64,000 nucleotides of DNA, from positions 461,176 to 525,175 of the forward strand of contig SAQL01000001.1 in assembly GCA_004020645.1 (NCBI GenBank), read 5' to 3'. The DNA comes from Mesorhizobium sp. Lineage in GTDB: Bacteria; Pseudomonadota; Alphaproteobacteria; Rhizobiales; Rhizobiaceae. Positions 16,139 to 26,676 of this stretch are shown here, piece by piece. The notes under the pieces are model-generated. The model had not been told where the DNA came from. It was given only the letters and a program-made list of their open reading frames with translations, and ran no database searches. Within the stretch, counting starts at the first letter, position 1. Each line of letters opens with the position of its first letter. The position numbers were made by a program, and so were the translations under genes.

Positions 16139-17335
16139 TCAGGCGGCCCGGTCGAGCAGCTTCTTGGCCTTGCCCTCCAGGTCGAGCCGGGCATCCTGGT
16201 GCGGCTTGTCCCGCGCGACGGCGGTGATGCCCTGCACGAAGTCGAAGACGCTCGCGGGCTTGCGACCTTCTTCGGCGAGAACGGTCTCGATGATCTTCGC
16301 TGTGTCCGCCTTGGAGAAGCCGCGCTTGCGGAGAAACTCCATGCGATCCTCATCGCTGCGGGCCACGATCTTTTCACGCGCCGCACGGATGCCGTTGACG
16401 AAAGACAGCGGCGAGGAGTTGGCGAACCGGGTCAGCGCCGGCGCGGCCTGATGTGCGAAGCGTGACGCAGCATATTTGGAGTGGCGGATGGTGATCTCCT
16501 CGAAATCCTCGACACCCCACAAATTGCGGTTCTGGCATACGGCGCGGAGATAGAAGCTGGCGATGCCAAGCGTTTTGGCCCCGACCTCGGAGTTCCAGCA
16601 ATAGAACCCCCGGAAATAGAGGTCGGGCGAGCCATCAGGCAGTCTGCCTGCCTCGATCGGGGTGAGGTCGTCAACCAGGAAGAGGAACACGTCGCGATCC
16701 GAAGCATGGAGCGTGGTGGTATCCGAGGTGATGTCGACACGGGGATTGTAGATGCCGGTCGACCAGTCGAGCACGCCGGGGATCTTCCAACGCGTGTCGC
16801 CGGTGCCATTGCCGGCGATCTTCTGAACGGCCGCAACCAGTTCGTGATCATAGATGCGCCCATAGTCCGGGCCGGTGACGGCGCGGAGTTCGACGCGCCC
16901 GTTCTCGACCTCGAGCGTCTTGACCTGCTCGGCACGGTGCGCGGTCAGGCCGTATTGCAGGTTGATGCCGGCAAGCGGTGCCGGAAGCTGGCGGAGGTAT
17001 GTTGCCGGCGCGCCCACGATGCCGGCGAGTTGGCCAAAGCTCCAATGCGTTGGGGAGACCGGTCTGTCGGCACCGGGAAGCACGAGGGCAAGCCGCTCGG
17101 CATCGTCGCGGCTGGCTTCGACCCGGATGGCGGCGCTTTCGACGGTGCGGGTCCGGCTGCGCTCGGACCGCCCCTGAACCGAAGCCATCAACTCGGACAG
17201 GGACAGGTACCGCTCGTCTGCCGGACGGTTGAACCATTCCGAGGACACGCGGCCGATGCGTTCGCCGCGGCTCGCATCCACCTTGTAGCCACCGGGTGCG
17301 TCGCTTCCGGCATCGATAGTCACTGAATTGTTCAT
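16139..17335 (-). CDS. DUF932 domain protein
   Basis: A 398-residue protein with DUF932 features: HWSFGQLAGIVGAPATYLRQ, INLQYGLTAHRA, GPDYGRIYDHELVAAVQ, FLVDDLTPIEAG and GFYCWNSEVGAKTLGIASFY. DUF932 resembles phage/plasmid-like proteins (TIGR03299) of unknown biochemical role, often encoded next to a ParB-like gene in mobile elements, as here. The start is the ATG at 17335, preceded by GGAGAACT. The shared leader element with parB argues for joint control. Confidence 0.87.
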   Translation of the reverse strand: MNNSVTIDAGSDAPGGYKVDASRGERIGRVSSEWFNRPADERYLSLSELMASVQGRSERSRTRTVESAAIRVEASRDDAERLALVLPGADRPVSPTHWSFGQLAGIVGAPATYLRQLPAPLAGINLQYGLTAHRAEQVKTLEVENGRVELRAVTGPDYGRIYDHELVAAVQKIAGNGTGDTRWKIPGVLDWSTGIYNPRVDITSDTTTLHASDRDVFLFLVDDLTPIEAGRLPDGSPDLYFRGFYCWNSEVGAKTLGIASFYLRAVCQNRNLWGVEDFEEITIRHSKYAASRFAHQAAPALTRFANSSPLSFVNGIRAAREKIVARSDEDRMEFLRKRGFSKADTAKIIETVLAEEGRKPASVFDFVQGITAVARDKPHQDARLDLEGKAKKLLDRAA

Positions 17336-17422
17336 GGGAGTTCTCCATGACGGGCGCCGGAAGCCTCTCTCCCAGCCCATACCCGTCATGGCCCTCCAAA
17401 ACCGCCCTCTCACTCTCCCCGG
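17336..17422 (-). promoter_or_regulatory. Twin leader element, DUF932 copy
   Basis: CATGACGGG (about 17346-17354) and CCCGTCATG (about 17382-17390) make a perfect 9-base-pair stem. The loop includes CCTCTCTC, and CCGCCCTCTCACTCT follows outside. Block order and spacing match the parB leader; there the stem has one G-U type change that still pairs. Confidence 0.6.
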
Positions 17423-17596
17423 GGCGTAAGGCCTATACCGAGCAAGGGGGCTCCGCGCTGTCGGGTGCCGGACCGCGTCAGGGATGGAGGCCCGAAGAGT
17501 GAAGACCCGCAGAGCGGGGCTTCAGCGCCAGCCGAGAACCCGGCCCGAAGGGACGCCCATCTCGACTCATGTGCGTTTCGCGATAGAGTGCGCCTT

Positions 17597-18190
17597 ATGT
17601 GCAATGCCTACGAACAGCATGTGAAATGGGTCGAATACGTCCAGATGATGCAGGCGCTCGAGCTTGGCATCCCGACGCAACAGACCGAACTCGATCTGCC
17701 GGAAAGTGAAGATATCCGGATCAATGACATGGCGCCGGTGATGCGCGCTGCCGGCAATGGCATTGAATTGGTACCCATGAATTTCAGCTTCCCGCCATCC
17801 AATCCGAAGGGTGGGCCGGTCTTCAACTACCGCTCTGACGGCCGGCATTTCGACAAGAGCAACCGATGCCTCATTCCCGCGTCGGCGTTCTTCGAATTCA
17901 CGGGCAAGAAATACCCGAAAGCAAAACATCGGTTCACGCTGAACGATGCGCCATTCATGGCGATCGCCGGTATATGGCGCGAAGGCGCAGACGGCTCCAG
18001 CCCGGCCTTCGCCATGCTGACCACCGAGCCTGGTCCCGATATTGTTGACTATCATGACCGCCAGGTCGTGGTCCTGCATCCCACCGACTGGGCGCACTGG
18101 ATCTACCTGACCAAGACAGAAGCCGAACTGCTGCGCCCCCTGCCGGAGGGCTCACTCGCGGTTGAAACCGTTCGACAGGGATCGGACTAG
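17597..18190 (+). CDS. SRAP (SOS response-associated peptidase, YedK/HMCES family)
   Basis: A 197-residue protein that starts MCNAYEQ. Cys2 becomes the N-terminal nucleophile after Met removal, and in this family it crosslinks to abasic sites in single-stranded DNA to protect them. Conserved blocks are APVMRAAG, FNYRSDGRHFDKSNRCLIPA, SAFFEFTGKKYPKAKHRFTL, FAIAGIWR-like FMAIAGIWREG, LTTEPGPDIVDYHDRQVVVL and HPTDW. The glutamate of FFEF and the histidine of YHDRQ correspond to the active-site pair. The start is the ATG at 17597, chosen because Cys must be residue 2. It is the first gene of the repair-rich cargo, and its frame is intact. Confidence 0.92.
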   Translation: MCNAYEQHVKWVEYVQMMQALELGIPTQQTELDLPESEDIRINDMAPVMRAAGNGIELVPMNFSFPPSNPKGGPVFNYRSDGRHFDKSNRCLIPASAFFEFTGKKYPKAKHRFTLNDAPFMAIAGIWREGADGSSPAFAMLTTEPGPDIVDYHDRQVVVLHPTDWAHWIYLTKTEAELLRPLPEGSLAVETVRQGSD

Positions 18191-18421
18191 GGCGGCGCGG
18201 TTAGGTCAAAGGCCGGAATGGAGCTCGTTCCAACCGGCCGGTTCCGACCGCATTTCGGAAGCCCGAGGTCGAGAAGCTTAGGCACGAAAGCGGTCATTTG
18301 TACGCGAATGCGGATGCCAGCGTTGCGCCCAAGTTTCGTAGTTCAAACTGTGTTTTAATCAGCTGAAAGCTTCAGTTTCGCGTCGGTCGCGACTGATAGA
18401 AGCCGGGAAAATAGGCAAGCG

Positions 18422-19311
18422 ATGGACCTTTCGGCGTACTTCGATGACTCGGGCAGCGATACCGGTAAACGCGATCTTGTGTTCGCGGGACTGGTTAATC
18501 GCGACGACGCTTGGGAGCAGTTCAGCGTGGCGTGGAGTGTGGCGCTGGCAAAGCCTCCGACGATTGAGTACCTAAAGATGGTGGAGGCGAACGGTCTGCG
18601 TGGTCAATTCGCTGGCTGGACCCGAGACGCTCGCGACCAAAAACTGCAGGGTTTGGCAGAGGTCCTCGACCGCTTTCGGCCCCTTGGACCTTTGATTTTT
18701 CGATCAGCCGGGCAGAATACGAAAGTCATGTGTCCCCGGCGTCGCCTCGAGGCCTTTCCACGCCCTATTTTGCCATTACCTTCGGGGTGGTTTCGGCGGT
18801 GGCACGCCATCTGGCTAGTGAGGGCGCCATCACGCCGGTCACGTTCGTCTTTGATGAGCAGAACGGGGTAAACACGGACGTCGCTCTCTTTTTCGACTAT
18901 ATGGTGGAAAGCCTAGACTCGGTGTCGCGTGGGCTGATCAAAATGCCCATCGGCTATGGCGACGATATGCGGAACCTACCGCTGCAAGCAGCCGACATGT
19001 TGGCGTGGCACATCCGCCGCCAACGCGAGGGCAACGAAGACCCTGTGGTAATTCGCCGAGCTGAGTACCTTCGCTCGGAGACCCATATCGAGGCGCGGGT
19101 CCCACTGGAAATGCTTGTTCGTTGGGGCGCTGCTTTCTCTCAGGTGCTGCCGATCCTGCAAACCCTCAAGACGAAGGGGGAATGGCAGCGTTTTCGAACG
19201 GTCGCGGATGAGGCCAGGCGCGATGGTTTTAGACCGCCTCACGGTGACGACGCAGTGGACGCACTTGCCAACATTCGGGCGGCTTGGGACCAGTTCCGAG
19301 GCAAGAGTTAG
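18422..19311 (+). pseudogene. DUF3800 protein gene with a frameshift
   Basis: The first frame starts MDLSAYFDDSGSDTGKRD, the DUF3800 opening with its conserved acidic residues (RNase H-like fold). It runs to about LDRFRPLGPL. Near 18691-18697 (CCTTTGATTTTTCG) the coding sense moves to another frame: DFSISRAEYESHVSPASPRG, then TPVTFVFDEQNGVN and LPLQAADMLAWHIRR, a conserved DUF3800 end motif. The total would be about 295 residues. It may be a pseudogene or a sequencing error in the T run. DUF3800 proteins are common in defence and mobile contexts. The leader is AT-richer than its surroundings. Confidence 0.75.
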
Positions 19312-19435
19312 CGATAACGGCCACTCCACATGCAGCTGACCAAGAGCGGTCAGTCGGGTATCGCCATATGATCTTGCTGACCTCGCTGAACAACCACTAT
19401 GCTGACCATTGAGTGGATCAAAACTTGGAGCTGTT

Positions 19436-20518
19436 GTGCCGTCGTTCTGTAGCTTCCTCGTATTTGAACCAAGTCAAACTGAGTTGGTGATGTCCCTTTG
19501 TCGGGGCACTGGTTGGAACGTTCGCTTCATTCCTGATCCTTCAAAACGCTATAAGTTTCATAAAAGTGGGCATTCTGAAGTTGCGCAACCTAGGGCTTTG
19601 GCGGATTTTGGCTCTCTCGGAGAAGGCGAAACTCACGGACAGTTGTTGGTCGTGGAGGCTGAAAGGACCGAGGCTAACAACATCATCCAACTCATCCGCG
19701 CCGCCAATGTTGTCGTTGAAGGGTTCCCGGATCAGAAATACGGAAACCCTTCGGGCTTCGGGATACCGGACGATGCGTCCGAGCAGTCAAGCATCTTCAA
19801 AGACATCTTCCAGACTAACGGGTTCTTTGAGCTTTTTTCGTTCAAGATGGAGAGGCCGGTGGCCGTTGCGATGGCGGTCAACGCTTGGTCAGATAGGCGG
19901 ATTGTCTATGCGATTCACAAACTCTCAAAAAGCTACGAAACAGAAGCCATTACGCCCTGGTCGGCACACCCACGGTATGGGCAGATCTTTGAGAAACATT
20001 CCGGCGAGTTCTCGGATCATGTCCGCAGTTCCATCGCCATAAACCTCGCCTTCTCCGCTATCGAGGAGATGAACCTGCAAGTGAATTCCAGCCGGGAAAA
20101 GCCGCGATGGTTGGACGACAAATACACGTGGAACCCGATAGTCTTGAAGGACATCAAGTCTCGGCTCGAAAAGGTTGGGATCAATCCGGAGAGAACCGTC
20201 GATTGGGTAGTGAGGGGAGATGAGACCGAACTTACAATCCAGCCGGCACGCGACCGATTTTCAGACTATGGCGATGGGCAAAAAGTCCGAGACATCGAAT
20301 TCCCTCTTCCCGACGCAATTCACGCCTGCAGTTACTTGCGGAATTTCATGACGGCACATGCCTTTGGAAAAGAGACACAGCGTCTGGGGCCTTACGAGGT
20401 GTACAATGTCCAGCAGGTGGCACGCTTTCTAATCCTCTCAATATGTGGCCTTTTTAACGTGTGGACACGGAATCTGTCAGAACAGATGGCGCTCCAACTT
20501 AGACGTGACGAATGTTGA
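19436..20518 (+). CDS. Hypothetical protein, 360 residues
   Basis: A continuous frame starting most plausibly at the GTG at 19436 (VPSFCSFLVFEPSQTELV), which has GGAG 7 bases upstream; a TTG at 19409 and an ATG at 19490 are alternatives. The composition is that of a soluble alpha/beta protein with no transmembrane segment or signal peptide. I recognise no family. The sequence is AT-richer than the ICE backbone, with codons such as AAA and TTT more frequent, consistent with recent acquisition. It lies between a broken DUF3800 gene and a DUF5677-like gene in the cargo. Confidence 0.65.
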   Translation: MPSFCSFLVFEPSQTELVMSLCRGTGWNVRFIPDPSKRYKFHKSGHSEVAQPRALADFGSLGEGETHGQLLVVEAERTEANNIIQLIRAANVVVEGFPDQKYGNPSGFGIPDDASEQSSIFKDIFQTNGFFELFSFKMERPVAVAMAVNAWSDRRIVYAIHKLSKSYETEAITPWSAHPRYGQIFEKHSGEFSDHVRSSIAINLAFSAIEEMNLQVNSSREKPRWLDDKYTWNPIVLKDIKSRLEKVGINPERTVDWVVRGDETELTIQPARDRFSDYGDGQKVRDIEFPLPDAIHACSYLRNFMTAHAFGKETQRLGPYEVYNVQQVARFLILSICGLFNVWTRNLSEQMALQLRRDEC

Positions 20519-20761
20519 TTTCACGCGGTTGATTTTTGAGGTACCTGCGATTTTACCCGCAGTCTTTTCCGAACGTCCGCTTTCACGAAGCTGAAGCCCC
20601 CACAGGGACAGAGGAAACGACCGCTCGCCACCAAGTCGAGCCTTTGCATGATGAATCGTTGACGTGGCAGGAGCGACCCATTCTCTCCGTTTAAGTCGTT
20701 GCAATGCCTCGCTGGAACCTATCATAAGATTCACAGCAAGGTGCGAGAAGGTCCACAATTG

Positions 20762-21649
20762 ATGGAAGAGTTGGTCGAGATCACAACTAAATATCAGCCT
20801 GCCTATATCGAGCGCTGCTTCAGCTCAATGGCCGGACTGCATGAGTTTTCCGTCACTTTTTATCAGGATGTCGGCGACCTCTACGACGCGCTGACGCGGG
20901 TGAAGAATGCGGATCGGAACCCGACCGGCTTCTCGATTGACGACGCGCCCATTCTCGGCCTGCTCGTGCGCATATCGAAGCTCGTCAAGGAAGTGGTGAA
21001 ATACTACGAGCGGGATAATGCCGAGATCATCGGTGTTCTCGAACGGCCTATGATTGAGGCTTCGATCATCGCAACCTATCTGATGCTCAACGGCCTCGAT
21101 GCCATCACCGACTATCGGAAATGCTCCTACAAAGACCGCCTTCGTATTTTGCGTGATTTGGAAAGCGGATCGCCGTTCTTCGATACGAGAGCGGGGAAAC
21201 GTCTTTTAGCCGCCGTACGCGAAAAAATGCGTTTCGAGGGCCTGACGAGAGACGACTTCGCCGCGCAAAAAAAGAACGGGTGGAAGCTACAGGGCAAAAA
21301 TTTCCGGACGATATTCGCCGAGATCGAACATGATAATCTGTATGCTTCAACCTACGGCATGATGTCGGAATCGATCCACGGTTCGTGGAATGAATCGATG
21401 GACTGGGGCTTGGTCCGCAATGACGATGGCACCTTTTCGGCATTCACTGACTACCATCCGGCGGACATCCGCTTCATGGCCCCAGTCCTAAATTTCACGA
21501 TCCGTCCGTTTCGGATGTGGCTGGAGCGGATCGACGCCTACGATGATAACATCAAGGGGACGATGGACTGGATCGAGCGCGTAAACACGCGCCTTTTTCG
21601 CACATTCGACGGTCTTTACGCCGGGGAGTATGACCCCAAACGAGGATAA
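20762..21649 (+). CDS. DUF5677-like helical protein
   Basis: A 295-residue, largely helical protein. Segments such as VVKYYERDNAEIIGVLERPM, EASIIATYLMLN, YRKCSYKDRLRIL and YASTYGMMSESIHGSWNES resemble the DUF5677 family, where a conserved serine-histidine stretch lies near the C-terminus. The function is unknown; relatives occur among accessory genes. The ATG at 20762 was chosen as the first start with coding character. The preceding 240 bases hold no supported gene. It is convergent with the dnaE2 remnant 130 bases downstream. Confidence 0.6.
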   Translation: MEELVEITTKYQPAYIERCFSSMAGLHEFSVTFYQDVGDLYDALTRVKNADRNPTGFSIDDAPILGLLVRISKLVKEVVKYYERDNAEIIGVLERPMIEASIIATYLMLNGLDAITDYRKCSYKDRLRILRDLESGSPFFDTRAGKRLLAAVREKMRFEGLTRDDFAAQKKNGWKLQGKNFRTIFAEIEHDNLYASTYGMMSESIHGSWNESMDWGLVRNDDGTFSAFTDYHPADIRFMAPVLNFTIRPFRMWLERIDAYDDNIKGTMDWIERVNTRLFRTFDGLYAGEYDPKRG

Positions 21650-21778
21650 AAGCGCGCCTAGCCGTCGCCGGTATCGTTCAGGTGAACGTCGCGCGCTCGC
21701 TGCCCGAAAGCCGTCCTTCCGCTCCCCACCCCATCTCAGACGGTGCTTGCGTTACGGCTGGGCAGGGACGTGCGAGCA

Positions 21779-24700
21779 CTATCGAAAGTCCCTCGTTTTC
21801 ACCTTGATCGGCTCAACCTGCAGCGTGGGATCGACGAGGTCCGTGGCCGCAGACCCTTCGGCATGCTTCGCGGATCGAGTCCGGGCCCACCATGATGGGC
21901 TTCGTCGCCCCGCCCATGGGGAAGCGGAAACGGCGTCTCGCGATTGCCCACACTGGCGAGTTCCCCCGAAAGATCGGTGAGGGAATGGGCGACGAGATGC
22001 ACCACTTCACCCTCGCGCTGGATCTTGCCCCGGACGGCGAGCATCGACGAGGACAGCAGCACGCGGCGGAACTTCTCGAAGACCTTGACCCAGACCACGA
22101 CATTGGCGGCGCCGGTCTCGTCCTCCATGGTCAGGAACATCACGCCCTTGGCCGAGCCCGGCCGCTGCCGGACGAGGACAAGGCCGGCCGCCTCCAGCCA
22201 GCGGCCATCGCGCGCCTGCATTGCGTCGCGGCAGGTTACGATGCGGCGGCGGGCTAGGTCGGCGCGCAGGAATGAGAGCGGATGGTTCCGCAGGGTCAGG
22301 CCGACATGACCGTAGTCCTCGACGACTTCCCGGCCGGCCGTCATCGGCCGCAGCGTCAAAGCGGGTTCGTGGATTTCCGATACGGTCTGCTGTTCACGAG
22401 CGGAAGCCGCGGCAAAGAGGGGCAGGGGTTCGTCACGCAAACCCTTGAGCGCCCATAGTGCCTCGCGGCGCGCCAAGCCCAAATCGGAGCGGAAAGCGTC
22501 GGCTTCGGCGAGTTGGACCAGAGATGCCGCCGGCACGCCGGCGCGCTGCCAGAGATCGTCGATGGAAGCGAAGGCCTCGTTGGCTCGGGCTGCGACGATC
22601 GCCGCCGCGTCGGCATTGGCTAGCCCTTTAACTAGCCGCAGGCCGACGCGAACCGCGAAGCGTCCGTCCTCGCCAATCGGTTCCAGCGTGCAGTCCCAGC
22701 GGCTCGTATTGACGCAGACGGGCCGGATCTCGACGCCATGGACTTGAGCATCGCGCACGATCTGGGCCGGCAGATAGAAGCCCATTGGCTGGGAGTTGAG
22801 CAGCGCGCAGCAGAAGACATCGGGATGGTGGCATTTCAGCTCGAGGCATAGGCGACCAGAGCGAAGCTCGCGGCATGGCTCTCGGGAAAACCATAGCTGC
22901 CAAAGCCCTCGAGTTGCTTGAAGGTGGTGGCGGCAAATTCCGGTGTATAGCCATTGGCGATCATGCCGCCGATCAGCTTGTCGCGGAACTTGCTGACGCC
23001 GCCCGTGTGCTTGAACGTCGCCATGGCACGGCGCAACTGGTCGGCCTCGCCGGCGGAAAAGCCGGCACAGACCATGGCGACCTGCATCGCCTGTTCCTGG
23101 AACAAAGGGACGCCCAGTGTCTTGCCGAGCACGCGCTCGAGCTCGGGGGTCGGGAACTCGACCGGCTCCTTGCCTTCCCGGCGACGGAGATAGGGGTGGA
23201 CCATGTCGCCCTGGATCGGGCCCGGGCGCACGATGGCGACCTCGACGACGAGGTCATAGAAGGTGCGCGGCTTGATGCGGTGCAGCATCGACATCTGGGC
23301 GCGACTCTCGATCTGGAAGACCCCGATCGTGTCCGCTTTGCGGATCATGGTATAGGTCGCAGGGTCTTCGGCCGGGATGGTGGCCAGGTCGAGGGTCATG
23401 CCCTTGTGCTCGGCCAGCAGGTCGAAGCTGCGTTTCATGCAGGTGAGCATCCCGAGCGCCAGGACGTCGACCTTCATGAATTTTAGGATGTCGATATCGT
23501 CCTTGTCCCACTCGATGACCTGGCGATCGACCATGCGGGCCGGCTCGATCGGCACCAGGTCGTCAAGCCGGTCATTGGTCAGAACGAAGCCGCCCGGATG
23601 CTGCGATAGGTGGCGTGGCGTTCCCTCAAGCTGCTGCGCGAGTTCGAGCGTCAGCCGCAGCCGGCGATCGGCAAGGTTGAGATTGAGATCCTGGGCACGC
23701 TTCTCGTCGATGCCTTCCTCATGTCCCCAGACCTGCGAGGACAGCAGCTTGGTGAGGTCCTCAGGCAGGCCGAGCGCCTTGCCGATATCGCGGACGCCGC
23801 CTTTGGTGTGATAGCGCACCACCGTCGAGCAGAGCGCGCTGTGGTCACGGCCATAGGTTTCGTAGACCCACTGCATGACGATTTCGCGCCGCTCATGCTC
23901 GAAATCGACGTCGATGTCGGGTGGCTCGTTGCGCTCCTGCGAGACGAAGCGCTCGAAGAGGAGATTGTTTCGCTCGGGATCGATGCTGGTGATGCCCAGC
24001 ACGTAGCAGACGGCCGAGTTGGCGGCCGAGCCTCTGCCCTGGCACAGGATGTCCTTGCTGCGCGCGAACTGCACGATGGCGTTCACGGTGAGGAAGTACG
24101 GAGCGTATTGCAGGATTTCGATCAGGCGCAGTTCGTGCTCGATGAGCGCCACGACTTTGTCCGGCACACCCTCGGGATAGCGGCGCGCTGCACCTTCCCA
24201 GGTGAGCTGTCTGAGCGCCTGCTGCGCCGTCAGTCCCGGCAGCATCTTCTCTTCGGGGTATTGGTAGGCGAGTTCGTCGAGCGAGAAGCGGCATTGCCGG
24301 GCAATCTCCAGCGTACGCGCGAGTGCCTCCGGATAGCGCGAAAACAGCCGCGCCATCTCCTCCGGCGGCTTGAGATAGCGGTCGGCATGGCGCTCGCGCC
24401 GGAATCCCAGCTCGTCGATCGTGATGTTGTGGCGAATGGCGGTCACCACGTCCTGCAGGATGCGCTGGCCGGGTTCGTGGAACAGAACGTCGTTCGTCAC
24501 CACCGTCGGCACGCGCATTTGGGTGGCAAGGTTGGAAAGTTGGTGGAGCCGGACCTGGTCGTTGGGCCGACGGCGCAGGGTCAGCGCCAGATAGGCGCGA
24601 TCGCCGAAAGTCTCCCGCAGGCGTCGCAGCTGCAGGGCGCAGGTATCGTCGGCGCGACCGGGAACGAGAACGGCGATCAGGCCCTCGGCATAGTCGGCCA

Positions 24701-25040
24701 GGTCGTCCCATTCGAGACGGCATTGCGCCTTGCCGCCGCGTTTCTTGCCCAGGGTCAGCAGCCGGCACAGCCGGGAATAGGCGGCGCGATCGGTGGGATA
24801 GACGAGCAGCGACATGCCGTCGACGAGATCGAGGCGACAGCCGACGATGAGCCTGATGCCGGTGTCCTTGGCGGCCTGATGGGCCCGCACGATCCCGGCC
24901 AGAGAATTGCGATCGACCACCGCGAGGGCCTCGATGCCGAGCGCCGCCGCCTGCGCGAAGAGGTCGTCGCAAGAGCTGGCGCCGCGCAGGAACGAGAAAT
25001 GGCTGGTCACCTGCAATTCGGCATAGCGCGGGGTGGTCAT
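21779..25040 (-). pseudogene. dnaE2: dnaE2 (imuC), error-prone DNA polymerase, broken by two indels
   Basis: The first 735 codons from the ATG at 25040 ([20 protein letters not shown]) are an intact PHP plus polymerase region, with [14 protein letters not shown] carrying catalytic aspartates and [24 protein letters not shown] follows at 22836-22838. Comparison with the expected AGC-TGG-CTG-AAA points to loss of one GCTG copy from a tandem pair. The rest (NSQPMGFYLPAQIVRDA to DLSGEL) continues in another frame. A second, single-base loss near 21840 disrupts the terminal KVKTRDFR. DnaE2 does translesion synthesis with ImuA and ImuB in SOS mutagenesis. A 4-base tandem-repeat deletion is more like a true mutation than a base-call error. 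Confidence 0.88.
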
Positions 25041-25845
25041 GCGAAGACCCCGTGCAGGAACCATTTGTGGGAACCAGTCCCAGGATCCTCGCCGTCGCCG
25101 GCGCGGTAGATCCAGAAGCGTTCGCCGACCTCGTCCTCCACCTGGAAGTAGTCGCGCACCGCGATGAGTTCAGCATCGCGCTGCCACCATTCGCCGAAAA
25201 CGCGTTCGGGACCGTCGGCGCGCGCGACACGATGCCGAATGCCGCGCCAACTGAACCAGACCGGCGGATGATCTGGGAGCAGTGCCATCGTCTCGATGGG
25301 TTCGGGGTGCGTCAGCAGACGCGGCGGTCGAGGCCAGTCACCCGGCCAACTCTTCCCGTCGTCCGGCGCATTCGGCGCGATGCGGCGGACCGAGCGTTCG
25401 GGCACGTCACTCTCGACTGGGGCGAAGCGGTAGAGCCGCTGCTCACCGATGAGATCGGTGATTTCGGGCTCTGGATCCTCGACCAGTGAGGATGGTCGGC
25501 GCCGGTGGTGTCGATGATGAGGCCATCGGGCGGATCGGCGGCGACGATCGGTGCGTAGCGCAGCGACCAGAGCGCCATTCTATCGAGAGCCTCGGCGTCG
25601 CCCGCCGGATCAAGATCAAAGCTCTGCAGTCCAGGCACCAGCACTACTTGGGCCTTGCTCGCCGGCATGCCGACGCGCAGACCCGCCGCGCGCGCCGCTG
25701 CATCGGCGGCCAGCACGAGCCGCCGGTTTCCCTGCCGGCCGAGCATGACGATCGGGGTTTCAGCCGATGGCGCGGACTGGCCCATTGCGCGCCTTAGGCG
25801 ATCGGTCGGCCAGGTCGGGAAATAGAGCGAGACGACCCTTGTCAT
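25037..25845 (-). pseudogene. imuB: imuB (Y-family polymerase-like) remnant with central deletion
   Basis: The N-terminus MTRVVSLYFPTWPTDRLRRA through LIIDTTGADH matches ImuB. At about 25485-25490 it jumps, out of frame, to LVEDPEPEITDLIGEQRLYR, then VPERSVRRIAP and the ImuB C-terminal HPPVWFSWRGIRHRVARADG and WIYRAGDG. Only about 270 codons remain where roughly 500 are usual, so most of the palm, finger and little-finger region is gone. The stop overlaps the dnaE2 start as ATGA. ImuB normally connects DnaE2 to the sliding clamp, so this SOS mutasome cannot work from this copy. Confidence 0.82.
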
Positions 25846-26521
25846 CGCAGGCTTCCACTTCAAAATCGGCGCTTTCTCCCGCCCGTACCCGGATCAGCTC
25901 GAGCTGCCAGCGAGCGCGGCCGATACCGGGGACTGGCAAGGGACGAGAGGGGAGCGCGGTGACCCGCCAGCGGGTGACCGCGGCGGTTGGTTGTCCAAAA
26001 TCGGTCGCTTCGGTTTGTCGTCGCCAACGGCGGATGGCGATGCCGATAGCGCCGGACGTCTCGGCTGCGAGCTGCAGTCGGCGGGAGACGGTCATGGAGA
26101 GGCGTGCGAGTTCGGCAACGACGGCGCCTAGACCGCCATGGCGAAGCCCTTCCTCGAAGCAGGCGAGCACGGAAGCTTCGTCGCCCGCCTCGACATAGAC
26201 GACCCGGCCGGGCAGCAGCCCAGTCTGGGCGAGGGCAGGGGCGAACAGATCCTGCCGGGTGACGCACCAGAGCACCTTCCCTTTGGCGCGCGCAGCGATC
26301 CCGGCGGCAAAGAGCGCCGCCGCGGCGCCATCGATCGCCCCGTTGCGGCCACCGGCAACCTCGTGCAGCGCCCCGAGCGCCAGCCCGCCTCCCGGCAGAA
26401 CCTTGTCGATCGTGGGAACGCCGAAGGGAAGGGTCGCACGGTTACGCGCCGGCCCGCCTTCGAGGCGCGCGATTCGCTCGCGAAGCGCGGTGATAGCAAG
26501 GCTGGCGGCCGGCTGACCCAT
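25760..26521 (-). CDS. imuA: ImuA, RecA-like SOS mutagenesis protein
   Basis: A 253-residue RecA-fold protein with LPFGVPTIDKVLPGGGLALG and ALHEVAGG, GKVLWCVTRQDLFAPALAQT, GRVVYVEAGDEASVLACFEE, and GLGAVVAELARLSMTVSRRLQL. It assists ImuB and DnaE2 during mutagenic translesion synthesis. The start at 26521 (MGQPAASLAITAL) is 50 bases from a LexA-type box. Its end overlaps the imuB start by 86 bases. It is the only member of the imuA-imuB-dnaE2 cassette still in one frame, so it is probably an orphan. Confidence 0.87.
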   Translation of the reverse strand: MGQPAASLAITALRERIARLEGGPARNRATLPFGVPTIDKVLPGGGLALGALHEVAGGRNGAIDGAAAALFAAGIAARAKGKVLWCVTRQDLFAPALAQTGLLPGRVVYVEAGDEASVLACFEEGLRHGGLGAVVAELARLSMTVSRRLQLAAETSGAIGIAIRRWRRQTEATDFGQPTAAVTRWRVTALPSRPLPVPGIGRARWQLELIRVRAGESADFEVEACDDKGRLALFPDLADRSPKARNGPVRAIG

Positions 26522-26571
26522 GAACGAAACACTCTCAAACTGTCTTCCCAATCGATTTCTGGGGCTGATAT

Positions 26572-26586
26572 GTTCCTTATTTGTTC
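26572..26586. promoter_or_regulatory. SOS (LexA) box between imuA and dinB
   Basis: GTTC-CTTATTT-GTTC is an exact GTTC-N7-GTTC direct repeat, the LexA operator of alphaproteobacteria. It lies 51-65 bases upstream of imuA (minus) and about 90 bases upstream of dinB (plus), so one box could control both divergent units. Confidence 0.8.
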
Positions 26587-26676
26587 TCTTTGGTGTCCGA
26601 GAGTCAATCTGACTCGTTGCGCCGCTCCGAGAGTTGATCCCAGACTGCCCTTGATCGAGGTGCGGTCTATCTTGAT

